Source: a virus. Taken from it: a stretch of DNA of 32,996 nucleotides. Location of the stretch: positions 1 to 32,996 of IMG/VR virus record IMGVR_UViG_3300021963_000411. One strand, 5' to 3'. Below the pieces are notes generated by a model, which saw nothing but the letters and a program-made list of their open reading frames with translations, searched no databases and was not told where the DNA came from. Shown in pieces: positions 6,715 to 14,553 of the stretch; the stretch's first letter is position 1, and every line of letters begins with the position of its first letter. The position numbers and the translations under genes were made by a program.

Positions 6715-9167
6715 TGGCAGTAACCATTAAGCATGCCAAGACGGACACCATAGCGGATTGGACACAATCGGATTTAGATGCACAGATTGCTGCAGGTAAT
6801 TATCCTGTTGGCACAGTATTAGCTGACATTGTTTTACCATCTGATTGGAATAATGACCATACTATTTCAGGTACATTACCGATTGCTAATGGTGGTACAG
6901 GACAAACTACAGCTAATGCTGCGTTTAATGCTTTAGCACCATCACAAACAGGTAACAACGGTAAATATCTTACTACTGACGGTACAAATACATCATGGGC
7001 TAGTAATCCATTAGGTGATGTAACAGGCCCATCATTAGCTACAGATAATGCTATTGCTAGATTTGATACTACTACAGGTAAATTAATTCAAAACTCTGTA
7101 GTAACAGTTAGCGATACAGGTGACATTGCTGGTGCTACTACAATTACTGATATTAATTATGTTGATTTTAATACAGGATATACAACTACATTAGCTGCTG
7201 GTCAGCTTGGTTGGGATGGTAACAATACACTTGGCTTAGGTATGTCAGGTGGTAATGTTGTACAAGAAATTGGCTTACAATCATACATCTACGGTAAAGC
7301 ATCATCTGCTATTACTAAAGGCCAGTTAATTAAAAAATCAGGTGTTAATGGCACATCTGGAGTAATTACTTTTGCTCCTACAACTGCCAACATGACTAAT
7401 GCAGATGATATTATTGGTATTGCTGCAGAAACTATAGCTTTAAATGGCTTTGGTTACATTATTTCCACAGGTAACATCAGAGGATTTAATACTACAGGCT
7501 CAAGCTCTGGTGAAACATGGGCTGACGGAGACGCTTTGTATTACAATCCAACAGGTAGTGGATTAATGACTAATGTCAAACCATCTGCACCTAACCTTAA
7601 AGTACAAATTGGTATTATTACTAACGCAAGTTCAGGTGGATCAGGTTCATTTGTTGTTGAAATTAATCATGGATCAGTATTAGGTGGCACAGATAGTAAC
7701 GTACAACTTACTTCACCTACAAATGGTCAAATACTTACATACGATACATATAATACATATTGGAAAAATACTAGCTTAACTGCTGGCACAGGTATTTCTA
7801 TATCTGCTGCAACAGGTGGCACATTAACAGTTACAAACTCTGCTCCAGATCAAACTGTATCTATTGCAGGAACAAGCCCTGTAAGCGTCACAGGAACATA
7901 TCCTAGCTTTACAGTAAGCATGACGCAAGCTAACACATCTACAAACGGATGGTTAAGCTCAACAGACTGGAATACATTTAATAATAAACAACCAGCAGGC
8001 ACTTATGTTACATCTGTAGGTGCAACTAGCCCTGTTACAAGCACAGGTGGAACAACACCTACAATTGCTATGCCAGCAGCTACTACAAGCGTATCTGGCT
8101 ACCTTACAAGTACAGATTGGAACACATTTAACAATAAAGGTTCTGGTTCAGTTACTAATGTTTCAGGCGTAGCTCCAGTAACAGTTGCAACAGGAACAAC
8201 AACTCCTGTTATATCTATGGCAGCAGCTACAGGTTCTGTAAATGGATATTTAACATCTACAGACTGGACAACATTTAATGGTAAACAAACTGCTTATACA
8301 AATTTAAGCACTTTTGGTACATTAGCTAATAGTGCTGGATGGTTATATAACAATGGCACAGGTACACTAAGTTATTCAACACCTACAGCTTCAGATGTTG
8401 GCGCAGTTCCTACATCAAGAACATTAACAATTAATGGCACAGCTTACGATTTAACTGCAAATAGAACATGGTCAGTAGGCACAGTAACATCCGTAGCAGC
8501 TTTAACATTAGGCACATCTGGAACAGATTTATCATCTACTGTAGCTACAGGAACAACTACGCCTGTAATCACGCTAAACGTACCTACAGCTTCAGCTACA
8601 AATCGTGGTGCATTATCTGCAGCAGACTGGACAACATTTAACAATAAAGGCTCTGGTACTGTAACATCCACTTCAGTAGTTTCTGCTAATGGATTTGCAG
8701 GTACAGTAGCTACAGCTACAACAACACCAGCTATTACTATTTCAACATCTATTACAGGAATGTTAAAAGGTAATGGTACTGCAATTAGCGCAGGTACAGC
8801 AGGAACAGATTATGTAGCACCAGCAACTGCTACTAACTTTACTGCTCAACAATACTTTGGTAATGCTACATTAACAGACGGTGCAACAATTGCATGGGCT
8901 GCTAACACACAACAAGTAGCTACATTTACATTTGTTACATCTAATAGAACTATGGGCGCACCTACAGGATTAGTGAATGGTGCTTATTATGGCTTAGCTG
9001 TTATTCAAAATAGCGGTAGCAATACATTAACATGGAACTCTGTATTTAAGTGGACTGGTGGATCTGCACCTACACTTTCTACAGCAGCAGGTGCTAAAGA
9101 TTACTTTGTATTCCGTAGTGACGGTACAAACTTATACGAACAAGGTCGCAGTCTGGGTGTAGCGTAA
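6714..9167 (+). CDS. Large fibre-like structural protein (817 aa)
   Basis: An 817-residue Thr/Ser/Gly/Asn-rich protein starting at an ATG that overlaps the portal stop (TAATG). The N-terminal region contains LPIANGGTGQTTANAAFN, a motif common in phage fibre or spike proteins. The middle carries four ADWTTFNNK-like repeats. The last 100 residues match 83 of 100 positions of the C-terminus of the fibre encoded at 20441-21472. It is likely a trimeric fibre or capsid-surface appendage that binds host or particle surfaces. Finding it between portal and scaffold, not with the tail genes, is unusual and suggests a head fibre. Fibre function is inferred from composition and repeats. Confidence 0.75.
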   Translation: MAVTIKHAKTDTIADWTQSDLDAQIAAGNYPVGTVLADIVLPSDWNNDHTISGTLPIANGGTGQTTANAAFNALAPSQTGNNGKYLTTDGTNTSWASNPLGDVTGPSLATDNAIARFDTTTGKLIQNSVVTVSDTGDIAGATTITDINYVDFNTGYTTTLAAGQLGWDGNNTLGLGMSGGNVVQEIGLQSYIYGKASSAITKGQLIKKSGVNGTSGVITFAPTTANMTNADDIIGIAAETIALNGFGYIISTGNIRGFNTTGSSSGETWADGDALYYNPTGSGLMTNVKPSAPNLKVQIGIITNASSGGSGSFVVEINHGSVLGGTDSNVQLTSPTNGQILTYDTYNTYWKNTSLTAGTGISISAATGGTLTVTNSAPDQTVSIAGTSPVSVTGTYPSFTVSMTQANTSTNGWLSSTDWNTFNNKQPAGTYVTSVGATSPVTSTGGTTPTIAMPAATTSVSGYLTSTDWNTFNNKGSGSVTNVSGVAPVTVATGTTTPVISMAAATGSVNGYLTSTDWTTFNGKQTAYTNLSTFGTLANSAGWLYNNGTGTLSYSTPTASDVGAVPTSRTLTINGTAYDLTANRTWSVGTVTSVAALTLGTSGTDLSSTVATGTTTPVITLNVPTASATNRGALSAADWTTFNNKGSGTVTSTSVVSANGFAGTVATATTTPAITISTSITGMLKGNGTAISAGTAGTDYVAPATATNFTAQQYFGNATLTDGATIAWAANTQQVATFTFVTSNRTMGAPTGLVNGAYYGLAVIQNSGSNTLTWNSVFKWTGGSAPTLSTAAGAKDYFVFRSDGTNLYEQGRSLGVA
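7947..8650 (+). repeat. Four degenerate STDWNTFNNK repeats within the fibre gene
   Basis: The unit (G/N)(Y/W)L(S/T)STDWNTFNNK recurs at about 7947-7990, 8095-8140, 8241-8287 and 8608-8650 (the last reads ALSAADWTTFNNKGSG). Units 2 and 4 are followed by a GSGSVTN / GSGTVTS linker. The DNA copies are diverged at synonymous sites, so they are old protein repeats and not recent tandem duplications. They probably form repeated beta elements of the shaft. Confidence 0.75.
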
Positions 9168-9173
9168 TTTATC

Positions 9174-9557
9174 ATGGCATTTGGTGCTTTTCAGACAAGT
9201 GGCTTTCAGCGTAATGCCTTTCAGATATTAACTGGATCATCACCTACACCAACGGTATTATTACCTAAAGGCGGACTAAAGAAAGAACGTACACATAATA
9301 GATCATTTAAACAGACTGTAAAAGAGTCTTTAGAAGAACTATTAGGCGAACCAAAAGTAGTAGAGCAAGTTAAGGAAATTGTTTCAGAGTATTCTAACTC
9401 TAACAAACCTACATTAAGCTCTATAGACTTAAAACTGTTATCTCAAAATGTAGCTGCAGCACAACGCATCATTATGATGGCTGAAAAACTACAATTAGAG
9501 AGATTAGAATTACAACGTGAAATGGATGATGAGGAAGCATTACTGCTTTTAATTTAA
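9174..9557 (+). CDS. Virion-associated hypothetical protein (AFQTSGFQ N-terminus)
   Basis: A 127-residue protein opening with MAFGAFQTSGFQRNAFQ, a repeated (A/G)FQ-x-(N/S) pattern often seen at the start of small phage structural proteins. It is followed by a basic stretch and a long charged helix (AAQRIIMMAEKLQLERLELQ) ending in a hydrophobic LLLLI tail. No enzyme motif is present. It sits in the head gene block, 6 nt after the fibre gene and overlapping the next gene by one base. A connector-associated or head-completion role is possible but unproven. Confidence 0.55.
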   Translation: MAFGAFQTSGFQRNAFQILTGSSPTPTVLLPKGGLKKERTHNRSFKQTVKESLEELLGEPKVVEQVKEIVSEYSNSNKPTLSSIDLKLLSQNVAAAQRIIMMAEKLQLERLELQREMDDEEALLLLI

Positions 9558-9838
9558 TGGCTAGATATATTCAAGATCCTAAAACTCATAAACTTATACC
9601 TGCTGAAGAATATTATACAGATCAGGTAGATTCACATTACATTATGACTGACTATCAACCTTATCAATCTATGGTAACAGGTGAAATGATAGAAGGTCGT
9701 AAAGCACATAGAGAACATTTAAAGCGTCACAATTTAGTAGTGGCGGAACAGAGTTCAGCAAGACCACAGAAGCCTGACGGTGGTCGGTTGAAAGAGCAAT
9801 TGGCACGTCAGGTTTACGAAAAACTTAGATATAAATAG
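9557..9838 (+). CDS. Head-module hypothetical protein, 93 aa
   Basis: A 93-residue hydrophilic protein with a conserved-looking core YQPYQSMVTGEMIEGRKAHR followed by EHLKRHNLVV and a basic C-terminus. The YxSMVTGE-I-xRxxHRxHLKxH pattern is widespread in phage head modules between portal and scaffold genes, where it has no assigned function. The His/Arg-rich helix could contact DNA or another virion protein. It starts at an ATG that shares one base with the preceding stop (TAATG). Confidence 0.6.
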   Translation: MARYIQDPKTHKLIPAEEYYTDQVDSHYIMTDYQPYQSMVTGEMIEGRKAHREHLKRHNLVVAEQSSARPQKPDGGRLKEQLARQVYEKLRYK

Positions 9839-9848
9839 GAGAAATACT

Positions 9849-10214
9849 ATGGCATTAGTAAAAACAATCTTAGGTAGTGGTAATGCTGGTCAATCAGCTC
9901 AAGCTATCGTGGGTTTCGTGTCTTTAGCACAAACAGCTTCAGGTTCTGCTCAAGGTTCACAATCATTACCAACATCAATCGTTGAATACACAGCATCAAC
10001 AAGCAACTATGGCCCAACATTGCCAGCAGATGCAGCACCTGGTGACATGTACACAGTATTTAACAACACAGCTAATACAATTAAAGTATGGCCAGCAAGT
10101 GGTTACTCATTAAATGGTGGTACAGCAGATGCTGCTCTATCAGTAGCTACTAAAAAAGTTGCAACATTTACTTCATTAGGAAATGGTAACTGGGCTTATA
10201 ACTTAACAGCTTAA
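9849..10214 (+). CDS. Beta-rich putative capsid decoration protein
   Basis: A 121-residue protein rich in Ala, Ser, Thr and Gly with alternating strand-like segments, including PGDMYTVFNNTANTIKVWP and KVATFTSLGNGNWAYNLTA. The composition and the ending resemble small beta-sandwich decoration or stabilising proteins coded next to scaffold and capsid genes. A clear ribosome binding site (TAGGAGA, 9836-9842) precedes the ATG, consistent with high expression. No named family is recognised with confidence. Confidence 0.55.
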   Translation: MALVKTILGSGNAGQSAQAIVGFVSLAQTASGSAQGSQSLPTSIVEYTASTSNYGPTLPADAAPGDMYTVFNNTANTIKVWPASGYSLNGGTADAALSVATKKVATFTSLGNGNWAYNLTA

Positions 10215-10232
10215 TAACAATTAGGAGATAAA

Positions 10233-11234
10233 ATGGATAACCAGACTACTCTGGAATCACCATCTTTGCGTGACCAATTAGAAAGTGCAATAGAAACAGT
10301 TGTAGAAACACCAGAAGTTGTAGAAACAGAAGTAACAGAAGCTAAATCAGACAAACCAAGAGATGAATCTGGTAAGTTTAAAAGCACAAAAGAAGTTACA
10401 GAAGAAGCACCTATAGAAGAAGTCCAAGAAGAAGTCGTAGCAGAAGCTAAACCTGCTAAACCAAGACCATCTTCATGGAAAAAAGACTATGAAGAATCAT
10501 GGGGTAAATTAGATCCTACATTACAGGATTATATTGCTCAACGTGAAGCAGACTTTGCTAAAGGTGTTTCTACTTACAAGAGTCAATGGGAACAAGCTCA
10601 ACCTATCCTAAATACAATGGAAAAGTTTGCTCCTACTTTACAACAAAATGGTATTGATCCAGCACAATGGATTAACAGCTTAGGTACTGCACATCAAACA
10701 TTGGTGTTTGGCAATCCTGAACAAAAATTACAAATGTTTGCGCAATTAGCAAACGATTATGGCGTAGATCTAAATGGATTAACAGGTGGACAAAGTATTA
10801 GCCCACAGTTTTCTATGATCGCCAATGAATTGAGCCAAATTAAGAATCAATGGCAACAATTCCAATCGCAACAAGAACAAATGGAACAAACCCAATTAAA
10901 GGGTGAAATAGAATCTTTTAGTAAGGACAAACCTTACTTTGATGACGTCAGAGAAACTATGGCTGGATTACTCCAGAACAATATGGCATCTGACTTGAAT
11001 ACTGCTTATGACAAAGCAATACGTTTACATGATGACATTTGGCAAAAGATACAATCCGAACAGGTAAAATCTAGTCAAACAGAGCAGAAAAGTAAAATTG
11101 CCGCAGTCAAAGCTAAGGCTATATCTCCTAAGTCAAGCTCGCCTACAGCGAATGTGAGTTTAGGTGGTAAGGGCAATAATCTTCGTGACCAATTAGCATC
11201 TATTGTAGATACTTTTTCTAGCGAAAATATTTAA
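10233..11234 (+). CDS. Scaffolding protein
   Basis: A 333-residue acidic, largely helical protein directly upstream of the major capsid gene, the usual scaffold position. The N-terminal 80 residues are disordered and Glu/Val/Thr-rich (repeated VVETPEVVETEV). A helical core follows (WGKLDPTLQDYIAQREADFA, then QEQMEQTQLKGEI). The C-terminus carries a basic patch (KSKIAAVKAKAIS) of the type that binds the inner face of the capsid. It would direct procapsid assembly and then leave. AGGAG at 10222-10226 precedes the ATG. Confidence 0.8.
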   Translation: MDNQTTLESPSLRDQLESAIETVVETPEVVETEVTEAKSDKPRDESGKFKSTKEVTEEAPIEEVQEEVVAEAKPAKPRPSSWKKDYEESWGKLDPTLQDYIAQREADFAKGVSTYKSQWEQAQPILNTMEKFAPTLQQNGIDPAQWINSLGTAHQTLVFGNPEQKLQMFAQLANDYGVDLNGLTGGQSISPQFSMIANELSQIKNQWQQFQSQQEQMEQTQLKGEIESFSKDKPYFDDVRETMAGLLQNNMASDLNTAYDKAIRLHDDIWQKIQSEQVKSSQTEQKSKIAAVKAKAISPKSSSPTANVSLGGKGNNLRDQLASIVDTFSSENI

Positions 11235-11258
11235 TTAAACTAACAAAGGAGTTTTATT

Positions 11259-12254
11259 ATGGCATTTGCCAATTCTTCAGTTAGTGACATTATCGCTACC
11301 ACCATTCAATCACGTTCTGGTGAATTAGCTGACAACGTAACTAACAACAATCCGCTTCTATTAAAATTGAAGTCAAAAGGTAACGTACGCCCATTTTCAG
11401 GCGGTAACGTAATTTTAGAAGAAATCATGTACAATGATACTTCAACAAACAACACTAACTCATATAGTGGCTTTGAAACATTAAACATTTCACCAAATAG
11501 CCCAATTTCTGCAGCTCAATTCAGCATTGCTCAATACGCTTCAGCAGTTACTATTTCTGGTCTTGAAATGTTACAAAACTCTGGTAAAGAAGCAATCATT
11601 GACTTACTAGAAGGTCGTATCAAAGTAGCAGAAGCACAATTAGCTAACCGTATCAACCTTGACTTATATGGCAATGGTACTGGTAACGGTGGTAAGAACC
11701 TTACTGGTTTAGCAGCAGCAGTTGCTGACAGCCCAGCTTCAGGTACTTACGGTGGTATCAATCGTGCAACATGGTCTTTCTGGCAAAACCAAGCGTTTTC
11801 TGGCGTGACTAACGGTGGTGCAGCAGTTTCAGCAGCTAACATTCAATCTTACATGACTCAATTAGCTATCAAGCTAGTTCGTGGTACTGATAAGGCTGAC
11901 TTAATCGTAGCTGACAATAACTACTACAACCTATATGTAAACAGCTTACAAGCTATCCAACGTGTAACTGATCCAGAAATGGCTGGTTCAGGTTTCGCTT
12001 CACTCAAATTCTACGGTGGTGGTACATCTGCTGACGTAGTATTAGGTGGCGGTATTGGTAATCAAGAACCTGCAAACCATATGTATTTCTTAAACACAGA
12101 CTACATTTTCTTCCGCCCACACAAAGACAGAAACTTTGTGCCAATCGGTGGTGAACGTCAATCTGTAAACCAAGACGCTATTGTTAAATTAATCGGTTGG
12201 GCAGGTAATCTTACTAGCTCTGGCGCACAATTTAACGGCGTTTTAACAGCTTAA
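11259..12254 (+). CDS. Major capsid protein
   Basis: A 331-residue protein after the scaffold gene, with the strongest ribosome binding site in the region (AAAGGAG, about 10 nt before ATG). Its sequence fits the HK97-type capsid families of short-tailed phages: an N-terminal arm (TTIQSRSGELADNV), the segment SAAQFSIAQYASAVTISGLE, a spine-like helix (KEAIIDLLEGRIKVAEAQL), and a C-terminal domain with YFLNTDYIFFRPHKDRNFVP. Hundreds of copies form the head. No protease gene was seen nearby and there is no long propeptide, so maturation probably relies on the separate scaffold. Codon use includes more C-ending codons than its neighbours, as expected of a highly expressed gene. Confidence 0.88.
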   Translation: MAFANSSVSDIIATTIQSRSGELADNVTNNNPLLLKLKSKGNVRPFSGGNVILEEIMYNDTSTNNTNSYSGFETLNISPNSPISAAQFSIAQYASAVTISGLEMLQNSGKEAIIDLLEGRIKVAEAQLANRINLDLYGNGTGNGGKNLTGLAAAVADSPASGTYGGINRATWSFWQNQAFSGVTNGGAAVSAANIQSYMTQLAIKLVRGTDKADLIVADNNYYNLYVNSLQAIQRVTDPEMAGSGFASLKFYGGGTSADVVLGGGIGNQEPANHMYFLNTDYIFFRPHKDRNFVPIGGERQSVNQDAIVKLIGWAGNLTSSGAQFNGVLTA

Positions 12255-12270
12255 TTAAGGAGATAATACT

Positions 12271-12570
12271 ATGGCTTATTCAGTAACCCCTATCTCTGGC
12301 GTAGATTTAACATCAGCAGCACAAACACAAACAGCATCTGACGGTACAACACTAATCCCTAACATGGGCCCATTAGGTAACGAAGTATTCGGTTCAGACG
12401 GTCTACGTTATGTTTTTGCTAAAGCTGGTAATGCATTTACAGCTGGAGAAACATCATGCTCTATTAACACAACTACATTTGTTGCAACTTCTACAGGTGG
12501 TGCATACATTGCTCCATCTACAGCACTTGCTTCAGGTCAATACGGTTGGTTTGGTAAGGCTTCAGTATAG
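12271..12570 (+). CDS. Small capsid-associated (decoration-like) protein
   Basis: A 99-residue beta-rich protein immediately after the major capsid gene, with AAGGAGATAA (12257-12266) as ribosome binding site. It contains NEVFGSDGLRYVFAKAGNAF and ends in SGQYGWFGKASV, a short domain like those found in virion surface proteins. It shares the strong translation signal of the capsid gene and lies before the tandem hairpins, so it is probably made in similar amounts. Decoration is inferred from position. Confidence 0.6.
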   Translation: MAYSVTPISGVDLTSAAQTQTASDGTTLIPNMGPLGNEVFGSDGLRYVFAKAGNAFTAGETSCSINTTTFVATSTGGAYIAPSTALASGQYGWFGKASV

Positions 12571-12579
12571 TGACAAGTA

Positions 12580-12604
12580 CTCCCCTAGCAATAGGGGGGT
12601 TTCT
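12580..12604 (+). terminator. Hairpin/attenuator after the capsid genes
   Basis: CTCCCCTA (12580-12587) and TAGGGGGG (12592-12599) form an 8-bp GC-rich stem, with one T-G wobble, closed by a GCAA tetraloop (a GNRA loop), then GTTTCT. The U-tract is short, so termination is likely partial. It lies after the capsid and decoration genes and would reduce transcription of the tail genes or stabilise the 3' end of capsid mRNA. Confidence 0.7.
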
Positions 12605-12632
12605 CAAGTCTATTCATGGTGAGTAGGCTTGA
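12604..12632 (+). other. Second hairpin in tandem with the capsid attenuator
   Basis: TCAAGTCTA (12604-12612) pairs with TAGGCTTGA (12624-12632), with one T-G wobble and an 11-nt loop. It begins where the first hairpin's T-rich tail ends. Together the two structures occupy most of the 88-bp gap between 12570 and 12659. It has no U-tract and is better explained as an RNA-stability or processing element, or as an inverted-repeat binding site. Confidence 0.5.
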
Positions 12633-12658
12633 CAAACCAAACTACTTTGGAGAATTAA

Positions 12659-13258
12659 ATGTCAGACACAGGCGCATTAGCAGTAAGATTTTATAGTAAA
12701 GAACTACAAAACGATTTTCTAACCAATAAAGAAGGCAGACCAATTAGCTACATGGCTGACTTTGTTAGAATTGAAATACCAGGTAATCAACTAAGCATTA
12801 TTGATACCTTTGTGAATAACTCACATAAACAACAATTCCCTACACAATGGGCAATGTATTTAAATGAAAAAGCAGATGGCAACCACAATCCTGATAACGT
12901 ACAAGGTACATTATTAAGAGATTGGCCAATTCTCAATGCTGCACAAGCTACAGAATTAAAACACTTTAAGTTCTACACAGTAGAGCAAGTGGCAAATGCT
13001 TCAGATCAACAACTTATGGCAATCGGTATGACAGCAGGCATGTCACCATTAGCATTAAGAGATAAAGCTCAAGCGTTTTTAGAAAACGCTAAAGATTCAT
13101 CCTTTGCACAGAAACAAGCTGAGGAATTAAATTTAAGAGATCAACAAATTGCTGATCTTAAAGCTCAGATGGAAAGAATGGCAAAAATGATAGAGGAAAA
13201 ATCTAAATCTGATAAAACTGAAGCAAAATCAGAAACGAAAGAACCTAAAAAGGACTAA
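12659..13258 (+). CDS. Post-capsid hypothetical protein with C-terminal coiled coil
   Basis: A 199-residue protein. The first 130 residues form an alpha/beta domain (MADFVRIEIPGNQLSIIDTF, WAMYLNEKADG, GTLLRDWPILNAAQATELKH). After a helical linker, residues about 150-199 are a Lys/Glu/Gln coiled-coil tail (RDQQIADLKAQMERMAKMIE). Proteins with this build follow the capsid gene in many short-tailed phages and have no known function. A head-completion or minor virion role is inferred from place. TTTGGAG (12647-12653) is the ribosome binding site. Confidence 0.6.
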   Translation: MSDTGALAVRFYSKELQNDFLTNKEGRPISYMADFVRIEIPGNQLSIIDTFVNNSHKQQFPTQWAMYLNEKADGNHNPDNVQGTLLRDWPILNAAQATELKHFKFYTVEQVANASDQQLMAIGMTAGMSPLALRDKAQAFLENAKDSSFAQKQAEELNLRDQQIADLKAQMERMAKMIEEKSKSDKTEAKSETKEPKKD

Positions 13259-13261
13259 TAA

Positions 13262-14164
13262 ATGGCATCAACTCTATTGCAACTCGTTCAACAGGCTACA
13301 GGTGAAATGGGTTTAACCCAACCTACGCAAGTCGTAGGTAATACTGCAGCAGACGTTGTACAGATTTATGCTCTTATGAACTCTATTGGTTATGAGATTC
13401 AAAGAGATCATAATTGGGAAGCATTAGACAAAGAATACCGTTTTTATACAGTCTATGAAACACTTACTTGTACCCTTGTGGAAAACTCTGTCAATGTATT
13501 AACGGTAGAGCCTACCACAGGGCTAAGTAATTTATGGATCGTTACAGGTACAGGTATCAATCAAGATACTTATGTTAATACTGTAACAGGCACTAATTCA
13601 CTTACATTATCACAAGCCGCCACACAATCTGGCGTGTTTACACTTTACTTTTCACAAGCTAAATACCCATTACCAAGCGATTGGGATAGGCAAATAGATC
13701 GTACACATTACGATAAGTCTAAACGCTGGGAAATGTTAGGCCCTACAGATGCGCAACAATGGCAATTCTTAAAGTCTAGCTATATTTCAACAGGCCCTAG
13801 AATCCGTTACAGAATTTTAGGTGGATACTTCCAAGTATGGCCTGCTATGAATACAGATGAGTATTTAGGCTTTGAATACATGAGTAACCAATGGGCTACA
13901 AGTGCAGCAGGAGTGACACAATCATCATTTTTAGCTGATACAGATACTTGTGTATTCCCTGATCGTTTAATGGTTACAGCTTTGAAAAAGAAATACTTTG
14001 AAATTAAAGGTTTTGACGCAACAGCATTTACAAGAGATTATTTACAACAATTATCATTCGCTAAAGCAAACGATTCTGGTTCAGCTACATTGAGCTTTGC
14101 TCCAGTACCTGGATCAATCTTAATCGGATTTGAAAATATACCTGACGCTAATTACGGACAGTAG
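13262..14164 (+). CDS. Head-tail connector / adaptor protein (P22 gp4-like position)
   Basis: A 300-residue protein with an N-terminal helical domain (LLQLVQQATGEMGLTQPTQV, then IYALMNSIGYEIQRDHNWEA), a beta-domain insertion around residues 60-125, and a C-terminal helical region (FPDRLMVTALKKKYFEIKGF). This is the layout of podovirus adaptor proteins that form a ring below the portal and start tail assembly. It sits between capsid and tail hub genes, 3 nt after the previous gene. Family membership is inferred from pattern and synteny. Confidence 0.7.
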   Translation: MASTLLQLVQQATGEMGLTQPTQVVGNTAADVVQIYALMNSIGYEIQRDHNWEALDKEYRFYTVYETLTCTLVENSVNVLTVEPTTGLSNLWIVTGTGINQDTYVNTVTGTNSLTLSQAATQSGVFTLYFSQAKYPLPSDWDRQIDRTHYDKSKRWEMLGPTDAQQWQFLKSSYISTGPRIRYRILGGYFQVWPAMNTDEYLGFEYMSNQWATSAAGVTQSSFLADTDTCVFPDRLMVTALKKKYFEIKGFDATAFTRDYLQQLSFAKANDSGSATLSFAPVPGSILIGFENIPDANYGQ

Positions 14165-14166
14165 TA

Positions 14167-14553
14167 ATGGATAACTACACTCTTAAATTAGCAAAATTAT
14201 TACAAGGCGCATCACCAAAACAAGGTGGTTTAAGCGTAGGTGATTATCCTAATCCTTATGGGCTAAGAGCATATCAAAATCCTAATGGTACTTATGGCGG
14301 TCAAATGATGCCTAAATATACAGGATGGATGGGAGTGCAAACTAATCCAAAAGGTCAAAGCGTAACAGAATTATCTATTGGAGATAGCATTGGTGATTTT
14401 CCATCTATTGTACCTACATTAAACAAAAAAGAACTTACTGAGATTGTGCAACATGAAAATATAATGCCGTCTGCTAGATCAAAAGCAGAACAATGGGCTA
14501 TACAAAGACGATCACAAGGATTAAATCCTTTTAAAGATATTTGGGATAAATAA
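14167..14553 (+). CDS. Small tail/virion module protein, 128 aa
   Basis: A 128-residue protein. Its central part (GWMGVQTNPKGQSVTELSIG, then GDFPSIVPTLNKKELTEIVQ) matches a module frequently found in phage structural proteins: a short strand pair with a sequence like 'TE-SIG--IG---IPTLVPTLT--E' followed by a helix with KAEQWAIQRRSQGLNPF. Here the module stands nearly alone with a short N-terminal extension. It is encoded between connector and tail hub and overlaps the next gene's start (TAATG). Role in the virion unknown. Confidence 0.6.
   Translation: MDNYTLKLAKLLQGASPKQGGLSVGDYPNPYGLRAYQNPNGTYGGQMMPKYTGWMGVQTNPKGQSVTELSIGDSIGDFPSIVPTLNKKELTEIVQHENIMPSARSKAEQWAIQRRSQGLNPFKDIWDK

Noticed and set aside
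12410-12622. Leu/Gln/His-rich frame overlapping the decoration gene
   Set aside because: It is an out-of-frame shadow of a Thr/Ala-rich gene and runs into the terminator hairpin; there is no ribosome binding site.
12629-12661. TTGACA as a promoter for the tail genes
   Set aside because: The hexamer is a perfect -35, but 16-18 bp downstream there is no -10-like sequence, and it would fall on the ribosome binding site and start codon of the next gene. It overlaps the second hairpin arm instead.
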